Below, piece by piece: positions 54,857 through 64,000 of a DNA stretch of 64,000 nt. Below the pieces are notes generated by a model that made no database searches, had not been told where the DNA came from, and worked only from the letters and a program-made list of their open reading frames with translations. The stretch comes from Parazoarcus communis. GTDB taxonomy: Bacteria; Pseudomonadota; Gammaproteobacteria; Burkholderiales; Rhodocyclaceae. The position numbers and the translations under genes are program-made. Positions within the stretch are counted from its first letter, which is position 1; every line of letters starts with the position of its first letter. The stretch spans positions 2,108,001 to 2,172,000 of the forward strand of contig NZ_CP022188.1 of assembly GCF_003111665.1 (NCBI RefSeq). Direction: 5' to 3'.

Positions 54857-57109
54857 TCAGAAGCTGTAGTCGAGCGTCAGACGCACGTTGCGCCGGTCGC
54901 CCATGTAGGCAAACGAACCCGATCGATACACTGCGGTGTAGTACTTCTCGTCGGTGACGTTGCCGATATTGACGCGCGCGCTCAACTGCTTGCTGACCTT
55001 GTAGTTGGCGAAGAGGTCATACACGGTGTACTCCGGCACCTCGAGCGAGGTGGCCGCCACGGACTCCGGTTCGCCTGAATACTTCTCGCTGGAATAAGTG
55101 GCGCCGCCACCGAAGGTGAATTTCGGCGTGAGCGCATAGCTCAGCAGCAGCGAAGCCGTCTTCTCCGGGAAGTTGCTCAGGCCTTCGCCGACGTTCGCAG
55201 CAGTCGCTGATTCAAGGATCTTCGAACTCATGACCGCAACACCAAACTGGGTGGTGAGCTTGTCGGTCAACTTGCCGGTCAGCCCCAGTTCGACCCCCTG
55301 GATGCGGTACTTGCCGGTGTTGATGCTGCCGGTGGCTGAGTACGCATTACCCGTGGTGTTCTCCATGACGTCGCTCTTGACGGTACGAAACACGGCAGCG
55401 GTGGCGAGCAGCTTGCGATCCATCAGGTCCCACTTGGTGCCGAGTTCGAAGTTCTGCGACAGCTCGGGCTTGCTGTTGGCGAACATGTTGCGACGCTCTT
55501 CTGTCGTGGTGCCACTCGGCACGCAGATGCCGCCATAGCCGCAGCTCGCGCCGACATCGGACTCGCCGCCATTGAAGTCGCTCGAGGTGCTGTAGTTGAA
55601 GTACACATTGGCGTAGGGCAGGAACTTGTAGCTCACGCCGAAGTGCCCGTTCCACAGACCGTCCTCAAGTTCGTACTCGATCGGGCCCAGGGTTCGGTCG
55701 ACCACCGTGTTGTTGTAGTCGAAGCGGTCGTAGCGCAGGCCGCCGAACACCGTCCATTTGTCTGTCAGATCGACGGTGTCCATCGCGCTGAGCGAAACCG
55801 TCCTGACGTTCCAGTCCGAGTCCTTGCCACCCTTGACCACGCTGCGATTCATCAGGCTCTGCCAGTCGGTCTCGCTGCCGGTAACCGTGTAAGTCGTCGG
55901 CGTCGTCGTGTAGGTCCCGTTCTTGACGCTGTGGTCCGAGTACTCGACTCCGAACACGAACTGGTGCTTCATGCCCGCGATCTGTTGATCGAGATACATG
56001 TTGAGGCTGTTGGCGAAGTATTCGACGTCCTGCCAGCCCTGGTGGGTACTCAGACGGGTGCCGTTGTAGCCGGTGGCGAGATAGCCGTTTTCCGTGGTGC
56101 CATAGCGGGTCAGGTTCTCGATGCGCAGATCGGTGCTGGCCTGATAGCTCGCCCGCAGCGTGTACGTGTCGATCGTGGATTTCAGGAAGTCCTCGTCCTG
56201 CAGATAGACCGGTACGTCGTCGATCACCTTGCCTGTCGTGCGATCAATGTAGGCGCCGAGATCGGGCGAGTCATTGGCTTCGGCGTGATAGTAGTCTGCG
56301 GTCAGGTTGAACTGGTCGGTCGGCTTCCACAGGAAGGAGATCGCGGCGCCGGAACGGTCGCGGTCTGCCGGGTCGCGATCGGGCACCTTCTGGTAGGCGT
56401 CGAGCACGTTCACCCGGATGGCCATGGTGTCGGTGAGCACGCGGTTGCCGTCGAAGGTGAGACGGTGATACTCATCGGTGCCGATGCCGCCGGACAACTT
56501 GGCGAAGTCGAGGTCGGTCGTGGCCTGCTTGGTGACCGAGTTGACCGCACCCCCCGTTGCACCGCGACCGGCGAAGGTCGAGCTCGGGCCTTTGGTGATC
56601 TCGACCTGCTCGGTGGCGAAGCTCTCGCGCACCGTCATGCCGGGATCGCGCAAGCCATCGACGAAGACATCGCTGCGCGCTTCCTGACCACGGATGATGT
56701 AGCGGTCGCCGAAGGCGTTGCCGTTCTCGCCGGTGCCGAGCGTAATGCCGGGCTGCGCCTGCAGCACGTCGCGCAGGTCGGTGCGGCCGGTGTCCTCCAG
56801 TTGCTTCGCCGTCAGCACGGTGATCGTCTGCGGGGTTTCTGCCAGCGGCTTGACGTGGCGTTTGTCGCCTGAGGTCCGGGCCTTGTAGGGCACATCGGGT
56901 TCCGCGTTGGGGTTGGGGTCGATCGCGGTATCGACGACCTGTACTGCCTGCATTTCGGCTTCTTTATTTTGCGCAGCGTCATCGGCTGCGAATGACGGCA
57001 TTGGCATCAGCATCGCGGTAGAGATGCCCAGTGCGATGCGGGTCATTCCGGTTGTGGAACTCAGGGGCTTGCGGAAGCTGTGGGGGAATTTCGCGCTGTT
57101 GCTTTTCAT
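54857..57109 (-). CDS. fiu: TonB-dependent catecholate siderophore receptor, Fiu type
   Basis: A 750-residue outer-membrane receptor. A signal peptide (MKSNSAKFPHSFRKPLSSTT, core LGISTAMLMPMPSFA) is followed by a TonB-box-like segment (EMQAVQVVDTAID), a plug (ETPQTITVLTAKQLEDTGRT, RGQEARSDVFVDGLRDPGMT, KGPSSTFAGRGATGGAVNSV) and a barrel ending in RNVRLTLDYSF with the terminal Phe of outer-membrane proteins. It imports Fe(III)-catechol compounds with TonB-ExbBD. Start at 57109 has AAGG upstream; the frame is open 82 codons further into the leader, without signal-peptide features. It heads an operon with the FMN oxidase and piuC. Confidence 0.93.
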   Translation of the reverse strand: MKSNSAKFPHSFRKPLSSTTGMTRIALGISTAMLMPMPSFAADDAAQNKEAEMQAVQVVDTAIDPNPNAEPDVPYKARTSGDKRHVKPLAETPQTITVLTAKQLEDTGRTDLRDVLQAQPGITLGTGENGNAFGDRYIIRGQEARSDVFVDGLRDPGMTVRESFATEQVEITKGPSSTFAGRGATGGAVNSVTKQATTDLDFAKLSGGIGTDEYHRLTFDGNRVLTDTMAIRVNVLDAYQKVPDRDPADRDRSGAAISFLWKPTDQFNLTADYYHAEANDSPDLGAYIDRTTGKVIDDVPVYLQDEDFLKSTIDTYTLRASYQASTDLRIENLTRYGTTENGYLATGYNGTRLSTHQGWQDVEYFANSLNMYLDQQIAGMKHQFVFGVEYSDHSVKNGTYTTTPTTYTVTGSETDWQSLMNRSVVKGGKDSDWNVRTVSLSAMDTVDLTDKWTVFGGLRYDRFDYNNTVVDRTLGPIEYELEDGLWNGHFGVSYKFLPYANVYFNYSTSSDFNGGESDVGASCGYGGICVPSGTTTEERRNMFANSKPELSQNFELGTKWDLMDRKLLATAAVFRTVKSDVMENTTGNAYSATGSINTGKYRIQGVELGLTGKLTDKLTTQFGVAVMSSKILESATAANVGEGLSNFPEKTASLLLSYALTPKFTFGGGATYSSEKYSGEPESVAATSLEVPEYTVYDLFANYKVSKQLSARVNIGNVTDEKYYTAVYRSGSFAYMGDRRNVRLTLDYSF

Positions 57110-57318
57110 CGTGAGCCTTGTCCTCGGTTTCTCTGAGCGGGAAACGCATGCCGGCGCTGAGTGGCGGGCTGCGTGATCGCATGAATCGGAGACGTCCTGA
57201 AAGCTGACGTCCTGACGCATGCGTGTGGGCCGTTTGGCTGGCTGATCCGCTTGGAGGACTGGCTGGCTGTTCTGCGGGCGCGGTGGCTGAGGGCTCTCAG
57301 GCAACCGGCGGGTGCAGA

Positions 57319-57333
57319 TGAGATTGATTCTCA
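57319..57333 (-). promoter_or_regulatory. Fur-like box 1 of fiu
   Basis: TGAGATTGATTCTCA, with arms TGAGA/TCTCA around TTGAT, fits the 7-1-7 type Fur recognition pattern (TGAGAAT repeats). It lies about 210 bases before the fiu start. Confidence 0.6.
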
Positions 57334-57359
57334 ATGTAACGACTGTATCAGTCAATACA

Positions 57360-57378
57360 AATGAGACTGGTTATCATT
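57360..57378 (-). promoter_or_regulatory. Fur-like box 2 of fiu
   Basis: AATGAGACTGGTTATCATT is a 19-base imperfect palindrome with arms AATGAGA and TATCATT, close to the Fur consensus. Together with box 1 it points to repression of the fiu operon by Fe(II)-Fur. Confidence 0.65.
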
Positions 57379-57441
57379 GTTGATGTAATTATGATGTTTT
57401 TTTGCGACAGTCCTCGCGGCTGTCGAAGGCTTTAAGTGGCT

Positions 57442-58860
57442 TCAGCGCGTGCTGGCCAGCTCGGGCGCCTGCCAGCCGCCGCCCAGCGCCCTGTAGAGGT
57501 CCACCGCGTTGGTGAGCCTGGCCTGACGCAACTGGACGAGTCTGTCCTGGCTTGAAAACAGGGTGCGCTGTGCGTCGAGTACGCTCAGCAGATCATCTGC
57601 GCCCTCGCGGTAGCGCAACTCGGCCAGTCGCAGCGAGCGTTCTGCCTCGGCAGCAATCCGCGCCTGGATTTCTTCCTGGCGGGCATCGCGGGCGGTGTTG
57701 CCAAGCGCATCCTCCACCTCCTTGAGCGACGTGAGGATGGCCTTGCGGTACTGCTCGAGCAGTTCGCGCTGTCGCGAGCGGGTGCTGTCGACCTGCGCCT
57801 GCAGCCTTCCGCCGTCAAAGACCGTGTGCACCAGTGAAGCGGAGAGTGCGGCGGTGGAGGACGGGTCGGCCAGCGACAGCAGAAAGTCGCTCGCCAGTCC
57901 GCCCGCCGCCGACAGGCTGAATGCCGGGAGCAGGGCCGCGCGGGCGGCTGCGATGTCGGCGGCTGCGCCCCGCAGTGTGGCTTCCGCTGCTGCAAGATCG
58001 GGACGGCGCAGCAGCAGATCGGCGGGCAGGCCCGCAGCGACAGACGGAATGCGCAGGGTCGTGAGCGACTCGGGTTCAAGCTCGAGACTCAGCGGCGTGC
58101 GTCCGAGCAGGAGCGCAAGTGCCGAGCCCGTCTGCCGCGCCTGGACCTCGAGCGGGCCTATGGTCGCGGATTGTGTGAGTACCGTGGTGCGCTGCCGGCT
58201 GACATCGAGTGCCGAGGCGGCACCGTATCGATAGCGCGCTTCGACGACCTTGAGCACGCGCTCGGCGGTCGCAAGGTTGGCGCGTGCGATATCAAGCCGC
58301 GACTGCGTGGCAAGCAGCTGGAAGTAGGTGGTCGCGACACTGGCCCCCATGCTCAGGTGCAGCGCATCGAGTTCGTAACGGGTGGCGGTAAGGCTGGCGT
58401 CTGCGCTGCCGATGGTGGCGGCGACACGGCCCCAGAGGTCGATCTCGTAGCTTGCCGACAGTCCGAGCGAGGACGACCTGGACTCGTTCACTGCACTGCC
58501 ACCACGGTCGCCGCTGTCGCTGCGGCGCCAGTCCGTTCCGCCGTTCAGCCCGAGGCTGGGAAAGAGGGCTGCGCCGGTGCTGCGCAGCGCGAGTTCGGCC
58601 TGGATGACGCGTTCGCCCTGGATTTTCAGATCCGGGCTTGCCGCCAGGGCCTCACGCACGAGCGCATCGAGCGGGGCCGAATCGAAGCCGAGCCACCAGT
58701 CGCTCGAGATGTCTTGCGCTGTCTCGGCGGCAGGCGCTGGTTCGGTCCAGGTGTCGGGCAGGGCGATGTCAGGATGGACGACGGGTTCTGTGACCGCGCA
58801 GCCGCTCAGCCCGAAGGCAAGGGCAAGGACGAGTGGCCTGATTCGGGCGGTGATAGTCAT
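57442..58860 (-). CDS. Outer-membrane efflux lipoprotein (NodT/OprM family)
   Basis: A 472-residue TolC-like outer-membrane factor with a lipobox (GLSGC, lipidation at C21). The double coiled-coil repeats ([80 protein letters not shown]) are standard for OprM/NodT proteins. It would supply the channel for MacAB. The start lies five bases after the macB stop, so the three genes are one operon in the order macA-macB-OMF. Confidence 0.92.
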   Translation of the reverse strand: MTITARIRPLVLALAFGLSGCAVTEPVVHPDIALPDTWTEPAPAAETAQDISSDWWLGFDSAPLDALVREALAASPDLKIQGERVIQAELALRSTGAALFPSLGLNGGTDWRRSDSGDRGGSAVNESRSSSLGLSASYEIDLWGRVAATIGSADASLTATRYELDALHLSMGASVATTYFQLLATQSRLDIARANLATAERVLKVVEARYRYGAASALDVSRQRTTVLTQSATIGPLEVQARQTGSALALLLGRTPLSLELEPESLTTLRIPSVAAGLPADLLLRRPDLAAAEATLRGAAADIAAARAALLPAFSLSAAGGLASDFLLSLADPSSTAALSASLVHTVFDGGRLQAQVDSTRSRQRELLEQYRKAILTSLKEVEDALGNTARDARQEEIQARIAAEAERSLRLAELRYREGADDLLSVLDAQRTLFSSQDRLVQLRQARLTNAVDLYRALGGGWQAPELASTR

Positions 58861-58864
58861 GGTT

Positions 58865-60835
58865 TCATTCCGACGCCAGCGCGACCACGGGGTCGAGGCG
58901 CGCGGCCTTGCGTGCGGGCAGGTAGCCAAAGATCAGGCCGGTGGCAAAGGCACAGCCGAAGGCCAGCACGACCGGCGCGAGCGAGTACTCGATCGGCGTG
59001 TCGAAAAGCGCAATGATGGCAGCCGAGCCAAGCCCGACACCAACGCCGATGGCGCCGCCGAGCGAGGACACGACCAGCGCTTCGATCAGGAACTGCTGCA
59101 GGATGTTCTTCATGCGTGCGCCGGTGGCCATGCGGATGCCGATCTCGCGCGTGCGCTCGGTGACCGACACCAGCATGATGTTCATCACGCCGATGCCGCC
59201 CACCAGCAGGGAGATGGCGGCCACGGTGCCGAGCAGGATGGTGAGCGTGTTCTGGGTGGCGGAGACGGTTTCGATGATCGAGGCCATGTTGCGAATCTGG
59301 AAATCCTCGACGCCATGGCGGGTGAGCAACAGGTTGTGCACCGCAGCCTGGGTCTGGTCGATTGCGCCGACATCGTCGACCGCCACGGTGATGTTGCGCA
59401 GGTGGCGCTGGCCCGTGAGGCGCAGGCTGCCGGTCGTGAACGGAACGAACACGATGTCATCCTGATCCGCACCCCAGGATGTTGCCCCCTTCGCAGTCAT
59501 CACCCCGACGACCTGGAAGGGGATGTTATTGACCAGCAGGTATTCGCCTACCGGGTCGGTGCGGGGAAACACGGCATTGGCCACGGTCTGGCCGATGACG
59601 GCCACGGCGGCGTAGCGCGCTTCATCGTCGGCGCTGAAGAAGGTGCCGCTGGCGACCGGCCATTTACGGGCATAACTGTAATCCCAGGAGGTGGCGTTGG
59701 CGCTGGTGCGATGGTCTAGGTTGCCAGTGCGCAAGGTAATGCCGGTGCTCTGCTCAGGCACCGAGGCGAGCACATTCGGCAAGTCGGAAATCGCACGGAC
59801 ATCCTCGATCACCAGCGTGGCCGTAGTGTCCCGCCCGCGCTGATTGGGTGCGCCGGGGCGGATGTTGAGCAGGTTGGTGCCCATCGCGCTGATCTGGTTC
59901 ACCACCTTGGCCTTGGCGCCATCGCCGATGGCGAGCATGGCAATCACCGAGGCGACCCCGATGACGATGCCGAGCAGGGTCAGCGCAGAGCGGAACAGGT
60001 TGCTGCGCAGCGCGCGCAAGGCGGTGCGGGTGGCTTCGAGCACGTCGGTCATTGACGAGGTGCGATCGACATGTGGGGCGAAGTCGGGTTCGGGGCCGGC
60101 AGGCAGCACCGGGCCGGGGTCGGACACGATGCGTCCGTCACGGATCTCGATCACGCGCTGGGCCAGCGCGGCAACCTCAGGCGCGTGGGTGATCAGGATG
60201 ATGGTATGGCCCTCGGCGGACAGCGTGCGCAGGAGCTTCATCACTTCTTCTCCGCTCTTGCTGTCGAGCGCACCGGTCGGTTCGTCGGCGAGGATGATCC
60301 GGCCGCCGTTCATCAGGGCCCGGGCGATCGATACGCGTTGCTGCTGGCCGCCCGAGAGCTGGTTGGGGCGATGGTGGCCGCGGCCTTCAAGTCCGAGAGT
60401 GGTGAGCAGCGCTTCTGCCCGTTCATGTCGCTCCTGCGGGGGCATGCCGGAGTAGATGGCTGGGACTTCGATGTTTTCGCGCGCCGATGAGCCGCCGATC
60501 AGGTTGTAGCTCTGGAACACGAAGCCGAAGGCCTCGCGTCGCAGGCGGGCGAGTTCGTCGCGGTCGAGGTCGGCCACGTCCTGGCCCATGAAACGATAGG
60601 TTCCGCTGCTGGGGCGGTCGAGGCAGCCGAGCAGGTTCATCAGCGTCGACTTGCCCGAGCCCGATGCCCCCATGATGGCGACGAATTCACCGGGGTAGAT
60701 CTGCAGATCGATGCCGTGCAGCACCTGGGTCTCGACCTCGCCATTGACGAAACTGCGGGTGATGCCGCCAAGCTCGATCAGGGGCTGCGCCGTGCGGGCA
60801 CCCGAGTCGTTTGCTGCGAGGGGCTCCCGCTTCAT
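58865..60835 (-). CDS. macB: MacB-type ABC exporter (ATPase fused to membrane domain)
   Basis: A 656-residue half-transporter that works as a dimer. The N-terminal ATPase (~10-245) has Walker [11 protein letters not shown], signature [15 protein letters not shown] and Walker [13 protein letters not shown]. Then follow a first membrane helix (~285-310), a large periplasmic domain (~310-530) and three helices at the end with the FtsX motif ([20 protein letters not shown]). MacB expels macrolides, toxins or lipopeptides from the periplasm by a mechanotransmission cycle. The substrate here is unknown. The start overlaps the macA stop as ATGA. Confidence 0.95.
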   Translation of the reverse strand: MKREPLAANDSGARTAQPLIELGGITRSFVNGEVETQVLHGIDLQIYPGEFVAIMGASGSGKSTLMNLLGCLDRPSSGTYRFMGQDVADLDRDELARLRREAFGFVFQSYNLIGGSSARENIEVPAIYSGMPPQERHERAEALLTTLGLEGRGHHRPNQLSGGQQQRVSIARALMNGGRIILADEPTGALDSKSGEEVMKLLRTLSAEGHTIILITHAPEVAALAQRVIEIRDGRIVSDPGPVLPAGPEPDFAPHVDRTSSMTDVLEATRTALRALRSNLFRSALTLLGIVIGVASVIAMLAIGDGAKAKVVNQISAMGTNLLNIRPGAPNQRGRDTTATLVIEDVRAISDLPNVLASVPEQSTGITLRTGNLDHRTSANATSWDYSYARKWPVASGTFFSADDEARYAAVAVIGQTVANAVFPRTDPVGEYLLVNNIPFQVVGVMTAKGATSWGADQDDIVFVPFTTGSLRLTGQRHLRNITVAVDDVGAIDQTQAAVHNLLLTRHGVEDFQIRNMASIIETVSATQNTLTILLGTVAAISLLVGGIGVMNIMLVSVTERTREIGIRMATGARMKNILQQFLIEALVVSSLGGAIGVGVGLGSAAIIALFDTPIEYSLAPVVLAFGCAFATGLIFGYLPARKAARLDPVVALASE

Positions 60836-62079
60836 AGACGGGGCGTGCGGCTGGGGCGGCGACTATCGCTGGCGCCGGCTCCCGCGCCCGAAACGACCTT
60901 GTCGCCTTCGTTAAGGCCGGAGACAACCTGGGCCTGGACGCGGCTGGACAGGCCGATCTCGATGCTGCGCGCTTCCAGCGAGTTGTCGGCCTTGAGCACC
61001 TGTACGGTGGCGCTTCGTCGCGGCTGTGCTTCCGTGTCAGGCGTCTCGCCGCCCGCCCGGGCCTCCTTGCGTGATGGTCGCCGCTGCGGGGTGTCCAGCG
61101 TCAGTGCGCCCATTGGCAATTGCAGCACGTCTGTTGCGCGCGCGACCACGAAGAACACCTGTGCGGTCATCTGCGTCATCAGCAGGCCATCGGTGTTGGG
61201 GACGTCGAACAAGGCGTTGTAGAGCACGACGTTGTTGGTGACGGTCGGTGTCGGCTCGATGCTGGCAAGCGTGCCCTGCCAGCGTTTGCCCTGACTGCCC
61301 AGTGTTGTGAAATAGGCGTCCATGCCGATTTTCAGGCGGCCGATATCGGCTTCCGAAACCTGGGTCTGCACGGTCATTGTCGACAGATCGGCGACCCGCA
61401 GGATGACCGGTGCGGACTGGTTGGTATTGAGCGTCTGTCCCTGACGAGCGGTGATCGACACCACAGTTCCCGTCATGGGCGACAGGATGCGGGCGTACTG
61501 CAGGTTGGCTTCGTCGCCGCGCAGCGTGGATTCGTTCTGCTCGATCTGCGCACGGAGGGCTTCGAGCTGCGCTGCACTCGACTTCAGCGACGCTTCCGCG
61601 ATCTGCAGGGCTTCGGTGGTGGTGGCGTCCTCGGTCATCAGCGCCGTCTGGCGCCTGAACTGGATCTGCGCCAGCGTGAGCTGGGCCTCGCGGTCCTTGA
61701 GCTGGGCACGCAGGTTGCGCAACTGGGCACGGGCCGCATCCACGCGCGAAAGATAGACGGTGGGGTCAATTTCGGCGAGCAGGTCGCCCGCCTTGACCGC
61801 CGTGCCGACCTCGACATGAATCTTCTTCAGCTGTCCCGAGACCTGTGCGCCGACATCCACGTATTCGCGTGGCTGCAGGGTGCCGGTGGCGGTGACCACA
61901 TCCTCGACGTCGCCACGCTGCACGGTCGTGAACTGATAGCCGGCCGCGGGGTCGGTGTTGCCGAACAGGCGCGGCCAGAACAGCCAGATCGAGGCTGCGA
62001 CAAGGGCGCAGAGCAGTGCCAGAAGCACGGTACGCCGTCCCCTCGCGTTGCGGGGACGGGGGGCGGTAGAGGCTGACAT
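60832..62079 (-). CDS. macA: MacA-type membrane fusion protein
   Basis: A 415-residue adaptor with one N-terminal membrane helix ([17 protein letters not shown], ~18-34). The lipoyl halves are [20 protein letters not shown] and [20 protein letters not shown], separated by a helical hairpin ([40 protein letters not shown]); beta-barrel and membrane-proximal domains follow. The extended Arg/Pro/Ser segment near residues 325-355 is non-conserved. MacA joins MacB to the outer-membrane channel. It leads the operon; no clear promoter was identified in the 172 bases upstream. Confidence 0.94.
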   Translation of the reverse strand: MSASTAPRPRNARGRRTVLLALLCALVAASIWLFWPRLFGNTDPAAGYQFTTVQRGDVEDVVTATGTLQPREYVDVGAQVSGQLKKIHVEVGTAVKAGDLLAEIDPTVYLSRVDAARAQLRNLRAQLKDREAQLTLAQIQFRRQTALMTEDATTTEALQIAEASLKSSAAQLEALRAQIEQNESTLRGDEANLQYARILSPMTGTVVSITARQGQTLNTNQSAPVILRVADLSTMTVQTQVSEADIGRLKIGMDAYFTTLGSQGKRWQGTLASIEPTPTVTNNVVLYNALFDVPNTDGLLMTQMTAQVFFVVARATDVLQLPMGALTLDTPQRRPSRKEARAGGETPDTEAQPRRSATVQVLKADNSLEARSIEIGLSSRVQAQVVSGLNEGDKVVSGAGAGASDSRRPSRTPRL

Positions 62080-62251
62080 GAAACTCCCGGAAACGGCATT
62101 CGCCTGGAACAGACCGCATTGCGTGCAAAAAGGTCACCGAGCAGGATCATCGATGTGGTCCTTTGTGCCCATATTGTATTGCATGCAGTTCGGCCTGTTG
62201 GCCCGGTGCTCCGACTGGCTCGGCAGCAGCGGGCGGGCCCGCGCCACGCCT

Positions 62252-62668
62252 CTACTTGGGCGGTACGGTGATGAAACCCATTTTCTCGATGCCGGCCTCG
62301 CGCGCTGCCGACATCACTTCGGCCAGTACCTGATAGCGTGTGTTCTGATCCGCGCGCAGGTGCAGTTCGGGCTGAGGGCTTTGCGCAGCTGCCGCCTGCA
62401 GGCGCAGGGCCAGGTCAGCGTCCGGCAAAGGCTCGTCGTTCCAGAACAGGCCGCCGTTGGCGTCAAGCGCGAGGGTGACGGTGTCCGGCTTCTCCGTATT
62501 CGGCGCACTGGACGCCTGAGGCAGGTCGATCTTGACCGAGTGGGTCAGCAGCGGTGCGGTGATCATGAATACGATCAGCAGGACGAGCATTACGTCGATC
62601 AGCGGAACCATGTTGATCTCGCTGGTCGGCATCCGTTCGTTACCTTGATCGAAGCTGCCGAAGGCCAT
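62252..62668 (-). CDS. exbD: ExbD, Ton motor subunit
   Basis: A 138-residue ExbD/TolR protein with one membrane helix (NMVPLIDVMLVLLIVFMITA) whose Asp is the proton-path residue, and a periplasmic domain (LHLRADQNTRYQVLAEVMSA, REAGIEKMGFIT). With ExbB it powers TonB. The ATG at 62668 shares its first base with the exbB stop (TAATG). It is distinct from tolR at 41098-41511. Confidence 0.93.
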   Translation of the reverse strand: MAFGSFDQGNERMPTSEINMVPLIDVMLVLLIVFMITAPLLTHSVKIDLPQASSAPNTEKPDTVTLALDANGGLFWNDEPLPDADLALRLQAAAAQSPQPELHLRADQNTRYQVLAEVMSAAREAGIEKMGFITVPPK

Positions 62669-63417
62669 TACGCGGCCTCCGTCGATGGCAGCCGTGCAGC
62701 CTCGGCTCTGGGCTGGGCGCGCCCATTGACCGGCGCGATGCGGGCGCCGGTGCAGAACCACGCGTGCAGGTCGTGTGCGAAGGCGTCGAGCTCGGACAGC
62801 TCGACACGGTTGGCGCGCGTGAAGGCGTTGTAGGCGAGGACGGCGGGGATCGCAACGAAGAGGCCGAAGGCCGTCATGATCAGCGCTTCGCCCACCGGGC
62901 CGGCGACCTTGTCCAGCGTGGCCATGCCCGACACTGAAATATTGACCAGGGCGTGGTAGATGCCCCAGACCGTGCCAAACAGGCCGATGAAGGGCGCAGT
63001 GGAGCCAATCGAGGCGAGCATGGTCTGGCCGGACTCAAGGCTGGAGGTGGACATCGAAATCGACTTGCGCAGCGCGCGGGTGATGAATTCGTCGGTGTTC
63101 ATCGTTCCGCCGAGGGTTTCCCGGTGGCTGTGCTGACGCAGATGCTCTGCCGCGGCTGCGCCTTGCTGCGCGAGGGCTTCGAACGGTGAGTCGGGTGCCT
63201 GCTCACCAAGGCGTTGCAGACCTGCCTTGAGGTTGGCTGCCGCCCAGAACGCATCCACTGCGCCCTCGCTGCGGCGGGCACGGAGCTGTCGTAATCCGCG
63301 GGTCAGAATCAGGTACCAGCTGGTGATCGACATCAGCAACAGGATCGCCGCAACGGCCCGGATGGCGAGATCGGACTGCGTCCACAGGTGGGCAAGTCCG
63401 AAAACTTGGGTTTCCAT
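62668..63417 (-). CDS. exbB: ExbB, Ton motor subunit
   Basis: A 249-residue MotA/TolQ/ExbB protein with three membrane helices: ~15-37, then the pair around IGLFGTVWGIYHALVNISVS and EALIMTAFGLFVAIPAVLAY. The cytoplasmic loop (LKAGLQRLGEQAPDSPFEAL) is of normal size. It starts two bases after the tonB stop. Together with ExbD and TonB it would drive receptors such as the Fiu-type one at 54857-57109. Confidence 0.94.
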   Translation of the reverse strand: METQVFGLAHLWTQSDLAIRAVAAILLLMSITSWYLILTRGLRQLRARRSEGAVDAFWAAANLKAGLQRLGEQAPDSPFEALAQQGAAAAEHLRQHSHRETLGGTMNTDEFITRALRKSISMSTSSLESGQTMLASIGSTAPFIGLFGTVWGIYHALVNISVSGMATLDKVAGPVGEALIMTAFGLFVAIPAVLAYNAFTRANRVELSELDAFAHDLHAWFCTGARIAPVNGRAQPRAEAARLPSTEAA

Positions 63418-63419
63418 GC

Positions 63420-64000
63420 TCAGTTTCCTTCGAGTTTGAATATGATCGGAACCAGTACCGCTGCCTCAATGGCACGTTCGCCCTGTCGAGCGGGAACGAA
63501 GCGCCAGCGCTCCACTGCGCTGCGGGCCGCCTTGTCCAGCCGCTCGGAGCCCGAGCCTTGTGAAATCTCTACAAGCCTGGGCGTGCCGTCAGCCGACACC
63601 ACGACCCGTAGCAGCACCTTGCCTTCTTCGCGCATGCGTCGCGAAAGCTGTGGATACGCAGGCGCAGGGTTGTTGAGGTAGTCGGCATCGAAGCGCGCCA
63701 ACGTCACCGGTGCCGGAGCCGGCGTTGCTGCGGGCGCGGCAGCCTTCACGGGGGCGGTGCTTGGCGCTGCTGCGGGCTGGGGCGAAAGTGCTTCGGGGGC
63801 TGGTGTTGGGGCAGGGGGCGGCGCAGGTTCGGGCGGTGCCGTCTCGATGGCCGTGGGCGACGGCTTGATTGCCGGTTTCGGGGCGGGCTTGACTGCAGGC
63901 CTGGGTGCCGGTCGTGGCGGTGCTTCTGCTGGCTGCGTCACTTTTGCCGGAGGCGGTGGTGCGGGGGGCTGAATCTGCACCGGCGCAGGTGTTTGCGCCT
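63420..64000 (-). CDS. tonB: TonB, energy transducer (partial)
   Basis: The C-terminal ~193 residues of a TonB protein; the frame is open to the right edge, so the N-terminal membrane helix lies outside. The visible part has a long Pro/Ala/Lys-rich periplasmic linker and the C-terminal TonB domain (LNNPAPAYPQLSRRMREEGK, VLLRVVVSADGTPRLVEI, AARSAVERWRFVPARQGE), with the conserved YP of the receptor-binding fold. The 5' portion and any Fur site of the operon cannot be seen. Order tonB-exbB-exbD. Confidence 0.93.
   Translation of the reverse strand, partial: AQTPAPVQIQPPAPPPPAKVTQPAEAPPRPAPRPAVKPAPKPAIKPSPTAIETAPPEPAPPPAPTPAPEALSPQPAAAPSTAPVKAAAPAATPAPAPVTLARFDADYLNNPAPAYPQLSRRMREEGKVLLRVVVSADGTPRLVEISQGSGSERLDKAARSAVERWRFVPARQGERAIEAAVLVPIIFKLEGN

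Larger units (their letters stand above)
57110..57441 (-). other. Leader and control region of fiu
   Basis: 332 bases between the fiu start and the outer-membrane-factor gene. Two Fur-like boxes lie at its far end, some 210-270 bases before the start codon, so the mRNA leader may be about 200 bases. It holds two direct repeats: GACGTCCTGA at 57191-57200 and 57206-57215, and TGGCTGGCTG twice between 57235 and 57270. I see no separate gene. Confidence 0.5.

Noticed and set aside
57405..57425. Hairpin CGACAGTC/GGCTGTCG after the outer-membrane-factor gene
   Set aside because: On the strand of that gene it is followed by an A tract, not a T tract, so it is not an intrinsic terminator for it.
58865..62079. 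MacAB as part of a defence or toxin-export island
   Set aside because: No toxin, lipopeptide or bacteriocin gene lies next to it; the operon is an ordinary macA-macB-outer-membrane-factor exporter.

Overview
The window is a GC-rich, densely coded bacterial chromosome segment. It most resembles a betaproteobacterium of the Rhodocyclales/Zoogloeaceae type (Thauera/Azoarcus-like). Evidence for this is the order ybgC-tolQRAB-pal-cpoB-queE-queC, a second-copy type IF-1 with a C-terminal extension, HslV with an MEQYHG propeptide, and a large set of PAS/GGDEF/EAL proteins. This placement is an inference from gene content. I see no prophage, insertion sequence, CRISPR array or rRNA, so this is core-type chromosome with a heavy signalling load.

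Layout. 1-6.4 kb: end of an OmpA-family gene, a PiT phosphate transporter with its DUF47 partner, then a PAS-PAS-GAF protein and a PAS3-GGDEF-EAL protein that overlap by one base. 6.4-17.2 kb: housekeeping genes (ABC-F protein YbiT, GNAT, DUF3592 protein, tRNA hydroxylation factor TrhP, an ammonium transporter behind a near-consensus sigma-54 promoter, RlmA, a 2'-5' RNA ligase family protein, a BaiN-like flavoprotein, a thioesterase, Kbp and an OmpA-like protein). 17.2-30.3 kb: a signalling block on the minus strand with a 5TM-PAS-PAS-GGDEF-EAL protein, a Cache-HAMP-GGDEF cyclase coupled by an ATGA overlap to a PotD-like periplasmic binding protein, a REC-PAS-GGDEF(degenerate)-EAL protein, and a 1547-residue hybrid histidine kinase with two receivers and an Hpt domain. 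30.4-36.1 kb: YaiI, IF-1, tRNA-Lys with clear promoter and terminator, an MBL hydrolase, a DEDDh exonuclease, a 3-hydroxyisobutyryl-CoA hydrolase-like enzyme and a TsuA-like sulfur transporter.

36.2-42.6 kb: the Tol-Pal operon followed by queE and queC for queuosine precursor synthesis. 42.9-46 kb: a duplicated helical-repeat/STAS protein, then hslV-hslU. 46.1-50.6 kb: an AEC transporter, a CHASE-PAS-GGDEF cyclase behind hslR, and azlCD. 50.6-57.4 kb: iron uptake, with feoB-feoA in that order and a fiu-type receptor, FMN hydroxy-acid oxidase and PiuC operon; Fur-box-like sites precede both units. 57.4-62.1 kb: macA-macB and an outer-membrane factor, a complete tripartite exporter. 62.3-64 kb: exbD, exbB and a truncated tonB, which would energise the receptor.

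The most interesting unit is the binding protein plus cyclase pair at 20003-22767. It resembles the known NspS-MbaA polyamine-sensing pair of Vibrio cholerae but ends in an intact GGDEF domain with an I-site and has no EAL domain. The neighbouring hybrid kinase carries a similar periplasmic sensor region. Together they suggest a locus that turns an external small-molecule signal into c-di-GMP.
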